Notes: generated by a model from the letters alone, not told the origin. 15,093 nt of DNA from CAZOEL01 sp964578835 (GCA_964578835.1 CAZOEL010000116.1:1-15093), one strand, 5' to 3'; counted from the stretch's first letter, positions 1 through 6,627 are shown. A program made the numbers and translations.

Positions 1-8
1 AGAGGCTA

Positions 9-101
9 ACCCGGCGTTACAATTGTTCAATCATCACAGAACAAGATAGCCCTGTTAGAGTACTGCTCAGACTTGACATATTCTTCTGCAGAACGCCGGG
101 T
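9..101. repeat. 10-bp perfect inverted repeat in gene-free leader
   Basis: ACCCGGCGTT at 9-18 is matched by its exact reverse complement AACGCCGGGT at 92-101, about 73 bp apart. No gene is visible in 1-548 on either strand. The open frames there are short, overlap palindromic repeats and have no ribosome binding site. The pair may be the ends of a small element or chance. A 15-base stretch (GGTTCGCAGCTATTG) at 152-166 recurs exactly at 7438-7452, beside the other REP-like block, so this leader shares history with that region. Confidence 0.35.
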
Positions 102-212
102 GGGCGAGGGGCGCGACTCTTTGAGGGCGACGATTATGAGATAACCCGGAGGGTTCGCAGCTATTGGCCGGTGGTTGCGCCTGTAAGGGCGATGCCATCG
201 GCCAGGCGTGCA

Positions 213-279
213 GCACGATTATGCATCCCGAAGGGGGGCAACATCATAGCCCAGGGCAACGCCCTCATCGTTGTACACA
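213..279 (-). repeat. REP-like palindromic unit upstream of the RAYT (inverted copy)
   Basis: This contains the palindrome CCCAGGGCAACGCCCT, followed by a tail that reads TGTGTACAACGATGAGGG on the minus strand. The same tail plus palindrome occurs in the opposite orientation at 437-466 with only two differences, making a head-to-head pair typical of bacterial interspersed mosaic elements. A second, weaker GC palindrome (CCCGAAGGGGGG) follows about 12 bases away, as in the other units of this family in the window. Confidence 0.7.
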
Positions 280-436
280 AAAAGAGCGGTAGGGTATGAG
301 AGGGTATGAGGATGCAGGTGGAAGGCGCATTCTTCGCGCTCCAGCCCACTGTTCCGGGGCGAAATGAGGTTCGCGCCTGGTGGGCTGCGGCGCAAATGGA
401 CGCATCTAAACCCGCTCTACACCTTACTCGCAGACT

Positions 437-512
437 TGTGTATAACGATGAGGGCGTTGCCCCGGGACACGAGCATATCAAGAGAATCGAAGCCCTGAAG
501 GGGCGATACATC
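437..512 (+). repeat. REP-like palindromic unit upstream of the RAYT (direct copy)
   Basis: The unit begins with TGTGTATAACGATGAGGG, then has the palindromic core GGGCGTTGCCCCGGG, an AT-containing linker with GCATATC, and a second hairpin GCCCTGAAGGGGC at about 492-504. The same two-hairpin layout is seen at 1005-1110 and at 7130-7310. The unit ends 37 bp before the RAYT start codon. Confidence 0.7.
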
Positions 513-548
513 CAATAAGCGAACACCAGCGCAGGAGCGAGCCACAAA

Positions 549-1001
549 ATGCCTCAATCCTTATCTCGCCTCATTGTTCATGTAGTGTTCAGCGCTAAAG
601 CCAGGACGCCTATTCTCCACAAATCGATCCGTGGAGAGCTTTATGCCTATCTGGCCGGCGTCTCGCAAAATCTCAAATGCCCCGCGATCAAGATCGGGGG
701 AACTGCCGATCATGTGCATGTGCTGTGCTTGCTTTCCAAGAACCTCTCTCTTGCCAAGCTTGTGGAAGAGCTCAAGACGGGATCTTCCAAGTGGCTAAAA
801 GCCAAGGGACCAGAATTCCAATCCTTTCATTGGCAGAGTGGGTATGGGGGCTTTTCCGTGGGTGAATCCGGCCTCGAGGCGGTGAGTAGATACATTGAGC
901 GGCAGGAGGAGCATCATCGAAAAATAAGCTTCCAGGATGAATACCGGAAGCTGCTCGAAAAATATCGAGTGCCGTACGACGAGCGCTTCGTGTGGGATTG
1001 A
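549..1001 (+). CDS. REP-associated tyrosine transposase (RAYT, IS200/IS605 TnpA-like)
   Basis: This 150-residue protein belongs to the Y1 HUH single-strand transposases. The metal-binding HUH motif is visible as HVHVL near residue 57. The C-terminal helix SRYIERQEEHHR carries the single catalytic tyrosine, followed by the SFQDEY and DERFVWD signature that separates RAYT-type proteins from classical IS200 TnpA. The length is normal and the frame is intact. ATG at 549 is preceded by AGGAG at 531-535, a rather long spacing of about 13. Palindromic repeats lie on both sides (213-279 and 437-512 upstream, 1005-1232 downstream), which is the classical RAYT-REP arrangement. In that arrangement the protein nicks and joins REP single strands and is thought to spread them, while being a domesticated single-copy gene rather than an insertion sequence. 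Mobilisation of these particular repeats is inferred from the arrangement. Confidence 0.9.
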   Translation: MPQSLSRLIVHVVFSAKARTPILHKSIRGELYAYLAGVSQNLKCPAIKIGGTADHVHVLCLLSKNLSLAKLVEELKTGSSKWLKAKGPEFQSFHWQSGYGGFSVGESGLEAVSRYIERQEEHHRKISFQDEYRKLLEKYRVPYDERFVWD

Positions 1002-1004
1002 GAA

Positions 1005-1232
1005 AGGTTGTTTCGCCCTTTCAGGGCTTGGAGAATATGGGTTGGATCAATGACCCAGGGCGTTGCCCTGGGCTATGATATTGCGCCCCTTTGGGGCTTC
1101 TCGCTTGACGCAGGGGCGAGGACACGGGCAATGGATATGGCCCCTTTGGGGCTTCTCGCTTCACGCCAGGGCGAGGCCACGGGCAATGGATATGGCCCCT
1201 TTAGGGCTTCTCGCCTCACATCCAGGGTGTGA
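1005..1232 (+). repeat. REP-like block with 55-bp tandem repeats downstream of the RAYT
   Basis: The block starts 4 bp after the RAYT stop codon with TTTCGCCCTTTCAGGGCTT. It continues with a hairpin core AGGGCGTTGCCCTGGG (about 1056-1071), then GGGCTATGATATTGCGCCCC. After that, a unit of 55 bp is repeated, with GGCTTCTCGC starting near 1095, 1150 and 1205. Each unit carries a CCCCTTTGGGG-type hairpin next to a decayed GGGCAATGGATATGG arm. Short open frames across it are read-through of the repeat and are not genes. Confidence 0.8.
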
Positions 1233-1303
1233 TTCCCCGGATTGGGACAACGCACCGGATGTGAGGCGCAGCCGTTGCCGCGCCATTTCCCGGGTTGGCG
1301 GGA

Positions 1304-1747
1304 TTATCTTATTACGGTTACCTCCGCCCCCGTCTGGTCCTTGAGCTCCTGGACGTGATCTTCTACGTCCCCTTTGAAGAGAGCCTTTTCAAAAAAGGTG
1401 CGGTCTTCGTGACCGAGAACCAGAAGGTCCGCCTTTTCTTCCGACATGACCGCCTTCAATACCTCCAGCACCGGTCCTTTCCTCACGAGCGTCTTCGGGG
1501 TTATCCCCTGGCTTTTGGCGAGGATTTCGGCGTGCTCCAGGATGTGCTTCCCCAAATGCAGCAGAGAGTCTTCCGCATATTCCGAAGAAAGCTGCACTGT
1601 GATGCCGCTTCTCAAGAAACCGACATCCACCGCATAGACATAGGTGAGCCTGGCGTTGTTTTCCTTTGCAAGGACGGCCGCTTCAAGCGCCGCCTTCTGG
1701 GCGTGCGCAGATCCCGTAACTCCACAGACAATGCTGGTGTATCCCAT
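1304..1747 (-). CDS. Universal stress protein, UspA-like, single domain
   Basis: This 147-residue cytoplasmic protein has the alpha/beta Usp fold pattern. Strand 1 is TSIVCGVTGS, strand 2 is ARLTYVYAV, then ADLLVLGHED and a final strand AEVTVIR. ATG at 1747 is chosen over an upstream in-frame start at 1798 because AAAGGAG lies 5 bases before it and homology-like sequence begins there. Nucleotide-binding Usp proteins carry an early Asp (V-D-G-S) and G-x2-G-x9-G-(S/T). Here the early Asp is missing (CGVTGS) and the loop reads GHEDRTFFEKALFKGD, lacking the second glycine and the final Ser/Thr. It is therefore probably of the non-ATP-binding type. It is the last gene of the minus-strand cluster, separated from the carrier gene by a repeat element. 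Its exact role is unknown; Usp proteins often accompany transporters of stressed or slow-growing cells. Confidence 0.88.
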   Translation of the reverse strand: MGYTSIVCGVTGSAHAQKAALEAAVLAKENNARLTYVYAVDVGFLRSGITVQLSSEYAEDSLLHLGKHILEHAEILAKSQGITPKTLVRKGPVLEVLKAVMSEEKADLLVLGHEDRTFFEKALFKGDVEDHVQELKDQTGAEVTVIR

Positions 1748-1814
1748 GACGTCTCCTTTGAATTCGTTGCGATCTTTTGGGGCTCTTGGCTCGCCCATTC
1801 TACCATGCGCAAGG

Positions 1815-2060
1815 CTGGCGGACCGTCGACTTTGAATATCCAGGTTGCGGTTTTTCGAATGATCGGGTTGCGGTTTTTCCCTTTCCCTCGGGGTGAGGGG
1901 AATTCTCTTTATAAAAGAATACTTCCTTCAATTTCTAATGCTTCCCTCAATTTCAAATACTCCCCTCAATTTCAAAAGAATACTTCCCTCACCCCGACCC
2001 TCTCCCTGAGGGAGAGGGGGCCCGCATCAACCGGAAGAGAGGATGTTGACGAGCTACCGG
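1815..2060 (-). mobile_element. CTAG-ended miniature element, copy 1 (decayed, 246 bp)
   Basis: The right-hand end, read on the minus strand, is CCGGTAGCTCGTCAAC and the left-hand end is CTGGCGGACCGTCGAC. Both are transition-type variants of the CTAGTGGNNNGTCAAC ends seen at 3908-4080, 14845 and 15022. Inside is the hairpin CCCTCTCCCTGAGGGAGAGGG-like stem (about 1998-2018). There are also about four imperfect copies of a 23-24 bp unit containing AGAATACTTCCCTCA, more than in the other copies. The element ends 8 bp beyond the stop codon of the carrier gene, so its hairpin may help end that transcript. It encodes no protein. Confidence 0.7.
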
Positions 2061-2068
2061 TCGTTTCG

Positions 2069-3805
2069 TCACATTCCAACCGCCAAGAGCCAGATCATGC
2101 TGAAAACGATCGTGACGAGCGTTGGTATGCCCGCTATCTTCACATATTGCATGAAGGAAATATGATATCCGGCCCGCTCGGCCATGCCGACCGTGACAAC
2201 GTTGGCGCTGGCGCCGATCATCGTGCCGTTGCCTCCGAGGCAGGCTCCGAGCGCCAGGGCCCACCAGAGTATGCCGCTTTCGGCTCCGGGAATTTCAGCT
2301 GTGAGGAAGGCGACGATCGGCAGCATGGTGGCCGTGAACGGAATATTGTCGACAATGGCGGAGGCGATGGCTGCGACCCAGAGCACCATGAGGATCGCCA
2401 TGACCAGAGACCCCTTCGACATGTCTTTGACCCAATCGGCGATCAACTGAATGAGCCCCGTTTCTTCGGCGCCGGCCACCACCATGAAGAGCATGATGAA
2501 AAAGATGAGGGTCGGCCACTCGATCTCATGCTCGAGCATCTCGACGATATTGACGCGGCTTATGGCGAGCAGCACCGCGGCGCCGATCATGGCGGCGATG
2601 CTCGGCTCCATGTGCAGGGCGCCGTGCATGATGAAAAGAAAGACGGTGATCGCCAGGATGATCAAGCCCTGGATGAGCAGAGTCCGGTTTGTGATCCGGT
2701 ATTCTTCCTTCAGGTGCTGGATGAGCTTTTGAACGTCCCCGACCTGGGCCGTCATATAGTTTTTCTTGTACAGAAAGATGAAGAATATGACAGTGAAAAC
2801 CAATGAAATAGAGCATATGACGGCCAGGTTCTGTACGAAATCGAGGAAGCTGAGCTTCGCATAGGAGCCGATCATGATGTTCGGCGGGTCTCCGATGAGG
2901 GTTGCCGTTCCTCCCACATTCGACGCAAAGACCTCGGGCATGAGCAGCGCGACGGGGTTGATCTTGAGAGTGAGGGCGATCTCGATGGTCACCGGGATGA
3001 TCAGAAGCATGGTGGTGACGTTATCGAGAAAGGCCGAAGCCACGGCGGTAACCACCATCAGGATGGCGGAGAGCGCATAAACGTTCCCTCTCGCCAGATG
3101 AAACGATTTGTAGGCCATCCACTGAAAGACTCCCGTCTTTTTCAAAACGCCCACGATCATCATCATCGCCATCAGCAGGAAGATGACGTTCATATCGATG
3201 GCCTGCATGGCGTCTTCGAAGGTAAGAATTATGAAGTTCGGGTTGAAGGTCCCGGCGGTGTAGGTGATGATCAGGATCAAGGTCGCGCCCAGAAACGCAG
3301 CCAGAGTGCGGTGCATCACCTCCAGAGCGATGAGCGCGTAGACGGCGATCAGAATGAAAGCCGCTATCCAGAAAGCAGGAGTCACCGCCCTGGAAATCGG
3401 AAAGCTTTTGTGGGCGAGGTAGCAGACATTCCCCCTCTCATCGGCTCTCTCCCTCACGATGTGGGCAAGCTCTATTCGCTCCGAAGTCTTGAAGGAAGGC
3501 TTTCTGGCCTGAACTTCGACCTTTGCCGCCGTCACGGCGCCGAGTGTGAGGGGAATCTCAGCCTCGTACGTGCCGGCCTTCGATGTGACGACTTCTTCTT
3601 CCAGTTCGATCTTCTGTCCGTTGACGAAAAAGTCCAGCTCCACCTCTTTTACCGCTTTGCCTTGGGCGTTTGTGATGGTTCCGGAAACAACCAGAAGATC
3701 GCACGGTTTCTCGGGCATGCTGGGCGCCGCCGCGCAAAAACCGGGTCCCGCGGCAAAAAGGGTGAAACATGAAATGAACATTAGAAGATTGAAAACCTTA
3801 CGCAT
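2069..3805 (-). CDS. ArsB/NhaD-superfamily ion transporter with exported N-terminal domain
   Basis: This 578-residue inner-membrane secondary carrier belongs to the ion transporter superfamily that includes ArsB, NhaD and the P protein. Residues 1-27 form a signal peptide (basic start, hydrophobic core, cleavage near FCA-AA). Residues about 28-130 look like a beta-rich, carboxypeptidase-regulatory or Ig-like domain (VSGTITNAQGKAVKEVEL), placed in the periplasm. The membrane domain follows from about residue 138 with two related halves. The first half has FLDNVTT near 259 and GGTATLIGDPPN near 297. The second has VDNIPFTATMLPI near 484 and GGNGTMIGASAN near 523. These paired motifs are the family hallmark. 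ATG at 3805 is preferred over an in-frame GTG at 3823 because AAGGCGG precedes it at good spacing and the signal peptide starts there. Substrate is not readable: cations in exchange for protons, arsenite, or organic anions are all possible. It follows the DASS carrier gene on the same strand, with a miniature element between them. Confidence 0.88.
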   Translation of the reverse strand: MRKVFNLLMFISCFTLFAAGPGFCAAAPSMPEKPCDLLVVSGTITNAQGKAVKEVELDFFVNGQKIELEEEVVTSKAGTYEAEIPLTLGAVTAAKVEVQARKPSFKTSERIELAHIVRERADERGNVCYLAHKSFPISRAVTPAFWIAAFILIAVYALIALEVMHRTLAAFLGATLILIITYTAGTFNPNFIILTFEDAMQAIDMNVIFLLMAMMMIVGVLKKTGVFQWMAYKSFHLARGNVYALSAILMVVTAVASAFLDNVTTMLLIIPVTIEIALTLKINPVALLMPEVFASNVGGTATLIGDPPNIMIGSYAKLSFLDFVQNLAVICSISLVFTVIFFIFLYKKNYMTAQVGDVQKLIQHLKEEYRITNRTLLIQGLIILAITVFLFIMHGALHMEPSIAAMIGAAVLLAISRVNIVEMLEHEIEWPTLIFFIMLFMVVAGAEETGLIQLIADWVKDMSKGSLVMAILMVLWVAAIASAIVDNIPFTATMLPIVAFLTAEIPGAESGILWWALALGACLGGNGTMIGASANVVTVGMAERAGYHISFMQYVKIAGIPTLVTIVFSMIWLLAVGM

Positions 3806-3907
3806 CGTTAACCGCCTTTCCACTATGAAGCAAATCTGTTGTCTTCTCCGATGTATTCCCTTGTTGGCTGGGCCCTTACCCAGCGGCGCCGAAATTTCGA
3901 CTCTTTC

Positions 3908-4080
3908 CTAGTGGCTTATCAACACCGTCTCTTCCGGTGGATGCGGGCCCCCTCTCCCTCAGGGAGAGGGTCGGGGTGAGGGAAGTATTCTTTAGAAAGA
4001 GGATTTCCCTTCACTCTGCCCTCTCCCTGAGGAAGAGGGAAAAACCGCAACCTGAAAATTCAAAGTTGACGACCCACTAG
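3908..4080 (+). mobile_element. CTAG-ended miniature element, copy 2 (intact-looking, 173 bp)
   Basis: This is the best-preserved copy in the window. Its ends are CTAGTGGCTTATCAAC and, in reverse complement, CTAGTGGGTCGTCAAC: terminal inverted repeats with 13 of 16 bases matching. Inside are a 10-bp-arm hairpin CCCTCTCCCTCAGGGAGAGGG (about 3952-3971), one copy of GAGGGAAGTATTCTTT, and a second, imperfect CCCTCTCCCTGAGGAAGAGGG hairpin. There is no open frame. CTAG at each end fits insertion at TA within CTAG with duplication of TA, as for IS630/Tc1-mariner relatives; that assignment is inference. It lies between the two carrier genes and could act as a terminator in either direction. Confidence 0.75.
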
Positions 4081-4112
4081 TCTGGTCCTTTGCATCCAAG
4101 CAGCATCAAGTC

Positions 4113-5627
4113 TCACTGGAGCAGGATCGGCATGCCCAGCAGCGGCCAGAGGGTTACCAGCGCGAGGGAAATCACGACCATCAGGACAAGGCTCATGACG
4201 ATCCCGTGTCTGAAAAACTCTCCGGTGCTGAACTGCCTCGATTCATAGGCAATAGCGTTGGGAGCGGCTCCGATCAGCAGCAGAAAAGGCATGCCCGCCG
4301 TCACGAGAGAGGCGTAAAGGATAACGTCCGGCGCCACCCCGAGGTACTTTGCTATCACAAGAGAGACCGGGAGCGCAATGGCGATGGCGGCCACGTTCAT
4401 GATAAAGTTGGTCATCAGGAGGACGAAGAAGGCGATGCCTATTACGAAGACGAACCATGGCGCGTTTTGGAACATGACGAGCCAGTTGACGGCCATCCAC
4501 TGAGCGGCCCCCGTCTTCCAGAGGCAAAACCCGATGCTCATGGCGCCACTAAAAAGAAGGATGATGTTCCAGGGGATATCTTCCAGCTCCTTGACCGTGA
4601 GAACGCCAAAGAGAAAGAAAACGATGGTCGAGAGCAGCATGATCGCCGCCCTGTCCAGGGACGCCATGGCGGGAACGAAGGACTGCATGCCCATTACCAG
4701 AACAATGAGCACGACCGAGACGATTACGAAATACTCGTTCTTCGTCATTGGGCCAAGGCTTTGAGAAAGCTCTCTCACTCGCTCTCTGAGACCCTCGACT
4801 TTCTCCTTTTCGGGCTTGAGGAAAAAGGAGAGATAGACCCAGATGAGCAGGACCATGAGCCACCCGATGAGGAACATGTACATCGTGAGATCGAAAAAAC
4901 CGACGTCTCTACCCGTGAATTCCTTGAACATACCCGCCGCCGCAGGGCCTCTCGCGGCCCCGAGGAAAGTCACGATGCTCCCGGCCCCGGCCGAATAGGC
5001 CATGCCGATGAAAAGAGATTTACCGAATCTTGTCGGCTTGTTCCCCTCTCCGTACAGGTCGTTTATCGCAATGAGTATCGGAAACACCGTGGCGGCCGCA
5101 GCCGTATGCGCCATGAAATGGGACAAGGCGGCCGTGACGATGAGGCAGCCAAGCAAGATCATGCTGGTCCTGTCCCCCACCACCTCGAGCATCCGATAGG
5201 CGAGCCGCTTGGTCAGACCGGTCTTCGTGAAGGCAAGGCCCACTACGACCGACCCAAAGATGAACATGACCGAGGGATCCATGAAGTCCCTAAAGGCTTC
5301 CTTTGCGGGCCGGATGGCGAAGAGCGCCTGCATCACCCCGATCGTTAAGCTTGTCACTCCTATCGGGATCACCTCGAATACCCACCAGATGCCGGCCATC
5401 AAAAAGAGCGCAATGGCGGCTTTCCCCTCACGGGTAAGCTCGAACGTCTTGCCCGTCGGGTCAGTCGCGGCCCCCCAAGGCGGCATCGAGTAAATGACAA
5501 AAAAGATCCCCAAGCCCAACATGATGAAGAAGATCCTCTTCCAGTCAACGCTCATGCCGGGTTTTCGCGGCTTATCCGCACCATCGGCGCGGTCAACAAG
5601 AACCATTCGCTCTACCTTCTCTGCCAT
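4113..5627 (-). CDS. DASS/SLC13-family anion symporter with altered SNT motifs
   Basis: This 504-residue inner-membrane carrier of the divalent anion:Na+ symporter family would take up di- or tricarboxylates or sulfate with sodium. After about 30 polar residues come roughly 11-12 membrane segments. Family landmarks are GIWWVFEVIPIGVTSL, FMAHTAAAATVFPI near 168-181, the LGAARGPAAAGMF loop near 200, TNFIMNVAAIAIALPV near 405, and IGAAPNAIAYESRQFSTGEF near 455, which matches the family's PPNAI region. The two Ser-Asn-Thr motifs that bind sodium and substrate carboxylates in VcINDY are replaced by His-Thr-Ala and Met-Asn-Val, so specificity or coupling is probably unusual. ATG at 5627 is preferred over ATG at 5633 because AGGAG lies 8 bases upstream of it but only 2 bases from the other. 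It follows the pseudo-receiver gene by about 150 bp on the same strand. Confidence 0.88.
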   Translation of the reverse strand: MAEKVERMVLVDRADGADKPRKPGMSVDWKRIFFIMLGLGIFFVIYSMPPWGAATDPTGKTFELTREGKAAIALFLMAGIWWVFEVIPIGVTSLTIGVMQALFAIRPAKEAFRDFMDPSVMFIFGSVVVGLAFTKTGLTKRLAYRMLEVVGDRTSMILLGCLIVTAALSHFMAHTAAAATVFPILIAINDLYGEGNKPTRFGKSLFIGMAYSAGAGSIVTFLGAARGPAAAGMFKEFTGRDVGFFDLTMYMFLIGWLMVLLIWVYLSFFLKPEKEKVEGLRERVRELSQSLGPMTKNEYFVIVSVVLIVLVMGMQSFVPAMASLDRAAIMLLSTIVFFLFGVLTVKELEDIPWNIILLFSGAMSIGFCLWKTGAAQWMAVNWLVMFQNAPWFVFVIGIAFFVLLMTNFIMNVAAIAIALPVSLVIAKYLGVAPDVILYASLVTAGMPFLLLIGAAPNAIAYESRQFSTGEFFRHGIVMSLVLMVVISLALVTLWPLLGMPILLQ

Positions 5628-5781
5628 TGCCATCTCTCCTCAGTCGCTTTGGAAATGAACGCGCTTTCGCTTTTTCCTTAACCTTGGTCAAAAATCACCT
5701 CTCGAGAACGGTTGCCCTGCCTCATACAACCCAATAGATTCCAGCGCCCGCCCTACCCTGCCGGCGTCGATCCCATCTCTA

Positions 5782-6282
5782 TCAGTTCACCTCCTTGGTT
5801 CTTTTCTCTTTTCCATGCTTGAACTTCGGCCTTCCCGCCAAATGCGCGCAAGCTCCTTTTGTCGGAGGAATGACGCACACCTCTTCATTTACTCTTTTTC
5901 GCCTTCCGGCCTCCCGGATTCGATTATGAAGCGTTTCCATATCGAAGGGCGCGAGCAGATCGTCGAAGGCTCCGAGCTTCATGGCTTCCATCGAGATGAA
6001 GAGCGAATGCTCATTCACGGGGGTCATGAGGATAACCTCGATCAGGGGCCGGTTCTTCTTGATGAACTTGAGGAATTCCAACCCGCTCTGCCCGAGCCTC
6101 TTTCCACCCAGAAGGACGACATCAATGATTCCATTCAGCGTTAGGTCTATAGCCTCAGCTTCATCCGCGGCTTCAAAGACTTCAATGCCACCGAGAAGCA
6201 ATCGCTCCGAAACGCTTCGTCGAAATGCGTCATCCGTCTCGAAAATCAAAACCTGAATTCGTTTTGCTTCTGACAAAGTCAC
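5782..6282 (-). CDS. Stand-alone response regulator with degenerate receiver (pseudo-receiver)
   Basis: This 166-residue cytoplasmic protein has one CheY-like receiver domain (about residues 8-130) and a basic tail with no recognisable output domain. The acidic pair is present (E15, D17, D18) and so is the switch threonine (T87 in VILMTP). The phospho-acceptor aspartate after strand 3 is replaced by glycine (DVVLLGGKRLGQSGLE, G59), and the conserved lysine of the K-P-F motif is alanine (LLAPFD, A111). Normal phosphorylation is therefore very unlikely. GTG at 6282 is chosen because an intrinsic terminator ends only about 50 bp upstream and homology starts here. The frame stays open upstream through both terminators, so a longer form cannot be fully excluded. 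It is the first gene before the two carriers, which suggests a protein-protein regulatory role in their expression or activity. Confidence 0.8.
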   Translation of the reverse strand: MTLSEAKRIQVLIFETDDAFRRSVSERLLLGGIEVFEAADEAEAIDLTLNGIIDVVLLGGKRLGQSGLEFLKFIKKNRPLIEVILMTPVNEHSLFISMEAMKLGAFDDLLAPFDMETLHNRIREAGRRKRVNEEVCVIPPTKGACAHLAGRPKFKHGKEKRTKEVN

Positions 6283-6334
6283 ATCCCATACGTCCTGTGA
6301 ATTCAATACCCTGGCCCAAGTCTTCAAAACGCCA

Positions 6335-6380
6335 CAAAAAAGGGCCGCTGCCTCACGTTCAAGTGAAGGCAACGGCCCTG
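6335..6380 (-). terminator. Intrinsic terminator T2, minus strand
   Basis: The minus strand reads AGGGCCGTTGCCTTCAC, a loop of about six bases, then GTGAGGCAGCGGCCCT, followed directly by TTTTTTG. The stem is about 16 bp with one or two defects and is strongly GC-paired at the base. It stops transcripts arriving from the sigma-54 promoter before they reach the response regulator, unless read-through is allowed. Confidence 0.85.
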
Positions 6381-6382
6381 AA

Positions 6383-6422
6383 CAAAAAGCCGCTACCCGC
6401 ACCAACGGCGGCGATAGCGGCC
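6383..6422 (-). terminator. Intrinsic terminator T1, minus strand
   Basis: The minus strand reads GCCGCTA, an inner CCGC/GCGG pairing, then TAGCGGC and TTTTTG. It ends just 3 bp before the next terminator's stem begins, so the two are in tandem. Tandem termination here is unusual because no convincing gene lies directly upstream. Confidence 0.8.
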
Positions 6423-6600
6423 CGACTATCAGCTTGTTACCCTTCGGAAGCGCGTAAAATGCTCCGCTCCCGAACCCAAGCGCTCTCCACAAATTGTATT
6501 TGCCGGTCGCCTCCGGCTTCCATCATCGCTTTGTGATGCTTATATCCCTCCGTATCAGGCAATGCCCGGGTCCTGTCAGTCCCGATCGACCACGCTTTCA
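6385..6600 (-). ncRNA. Candidate sigma-54-dependent small RNA or attenuated leader (~215 nt)
   Basis: The boundaries are the predicted start point 12 bases after the -12 element (about 6600) and the T-tract of terminator T1. No open frame with a ribosome binding site was found. The longest candidate, MMEAGGDRQIQFVESAWVRE and on to a stop at 6437, begins 20 bases after the only GGAGG. The RNA would contain nine GGA triplets, including ACGGA, AGGGA and AUGGA, and a local hairpin GCCGG-AGGCGA-CCGGC. GGA density of this sort is a feature of CsrA/RsmA-binding RNAs, but it may only reflect purine-rich sequence. The alternative is a regulated leader with read-through into the response regulator gene. 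Confidence 0.45.
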
Positions 6601-6611
6601 AAGCATAATTC

Positions 6612-6627
6612 AGCAAAGAGCGTGCCA
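6612..6627 (-). promoter_or_regulatory. Sigma-54 (RpoN) -24/-12 promoter
   Basis: The minus strand reads TGGCACGCTCTTTGCT, a full match to the sigma-54 consensus TGGCACG-N4-TTGCW with invariant GG and GC ten bases apart. Transcription should start near 6600 and run leftward. Promoters of this class need an AAA+ enhancer-binding activator at upstream sites, and repeated sites are present at 6695-6743. No activator gene is in the window. Confidence 0.85.

Noticed and set aside
1295..2806. Plus-strand open frame of 503 codons
   Set aside because: It lies antisense to the Usp gene, a miniature element and the ArsB/NhaD carrier. Its translation is rich in His, Asp and Arg, as expected from the reverse of membrane-protein codons, and it has no domain.
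3098..3772. Plus-strand open frame of 224 codons
   Set aside because: It is antisense to the N-terminal half of the ArsB/NhaD carrier, with no ribosome binding site or motif.
4206..5348. Plus-strand open frame of 380 codons
   Set aside because: It is a shadow of the DASS carrier on the other strand; the charged, repeat-like composition (HDE-rich) is an artefact.
6283..6492. N-terminal extension of the response regulator to 6492
   Set aside because: The extension runs through both intrinsic terminators and shows no receiver homology before about 6265; open only by chance.
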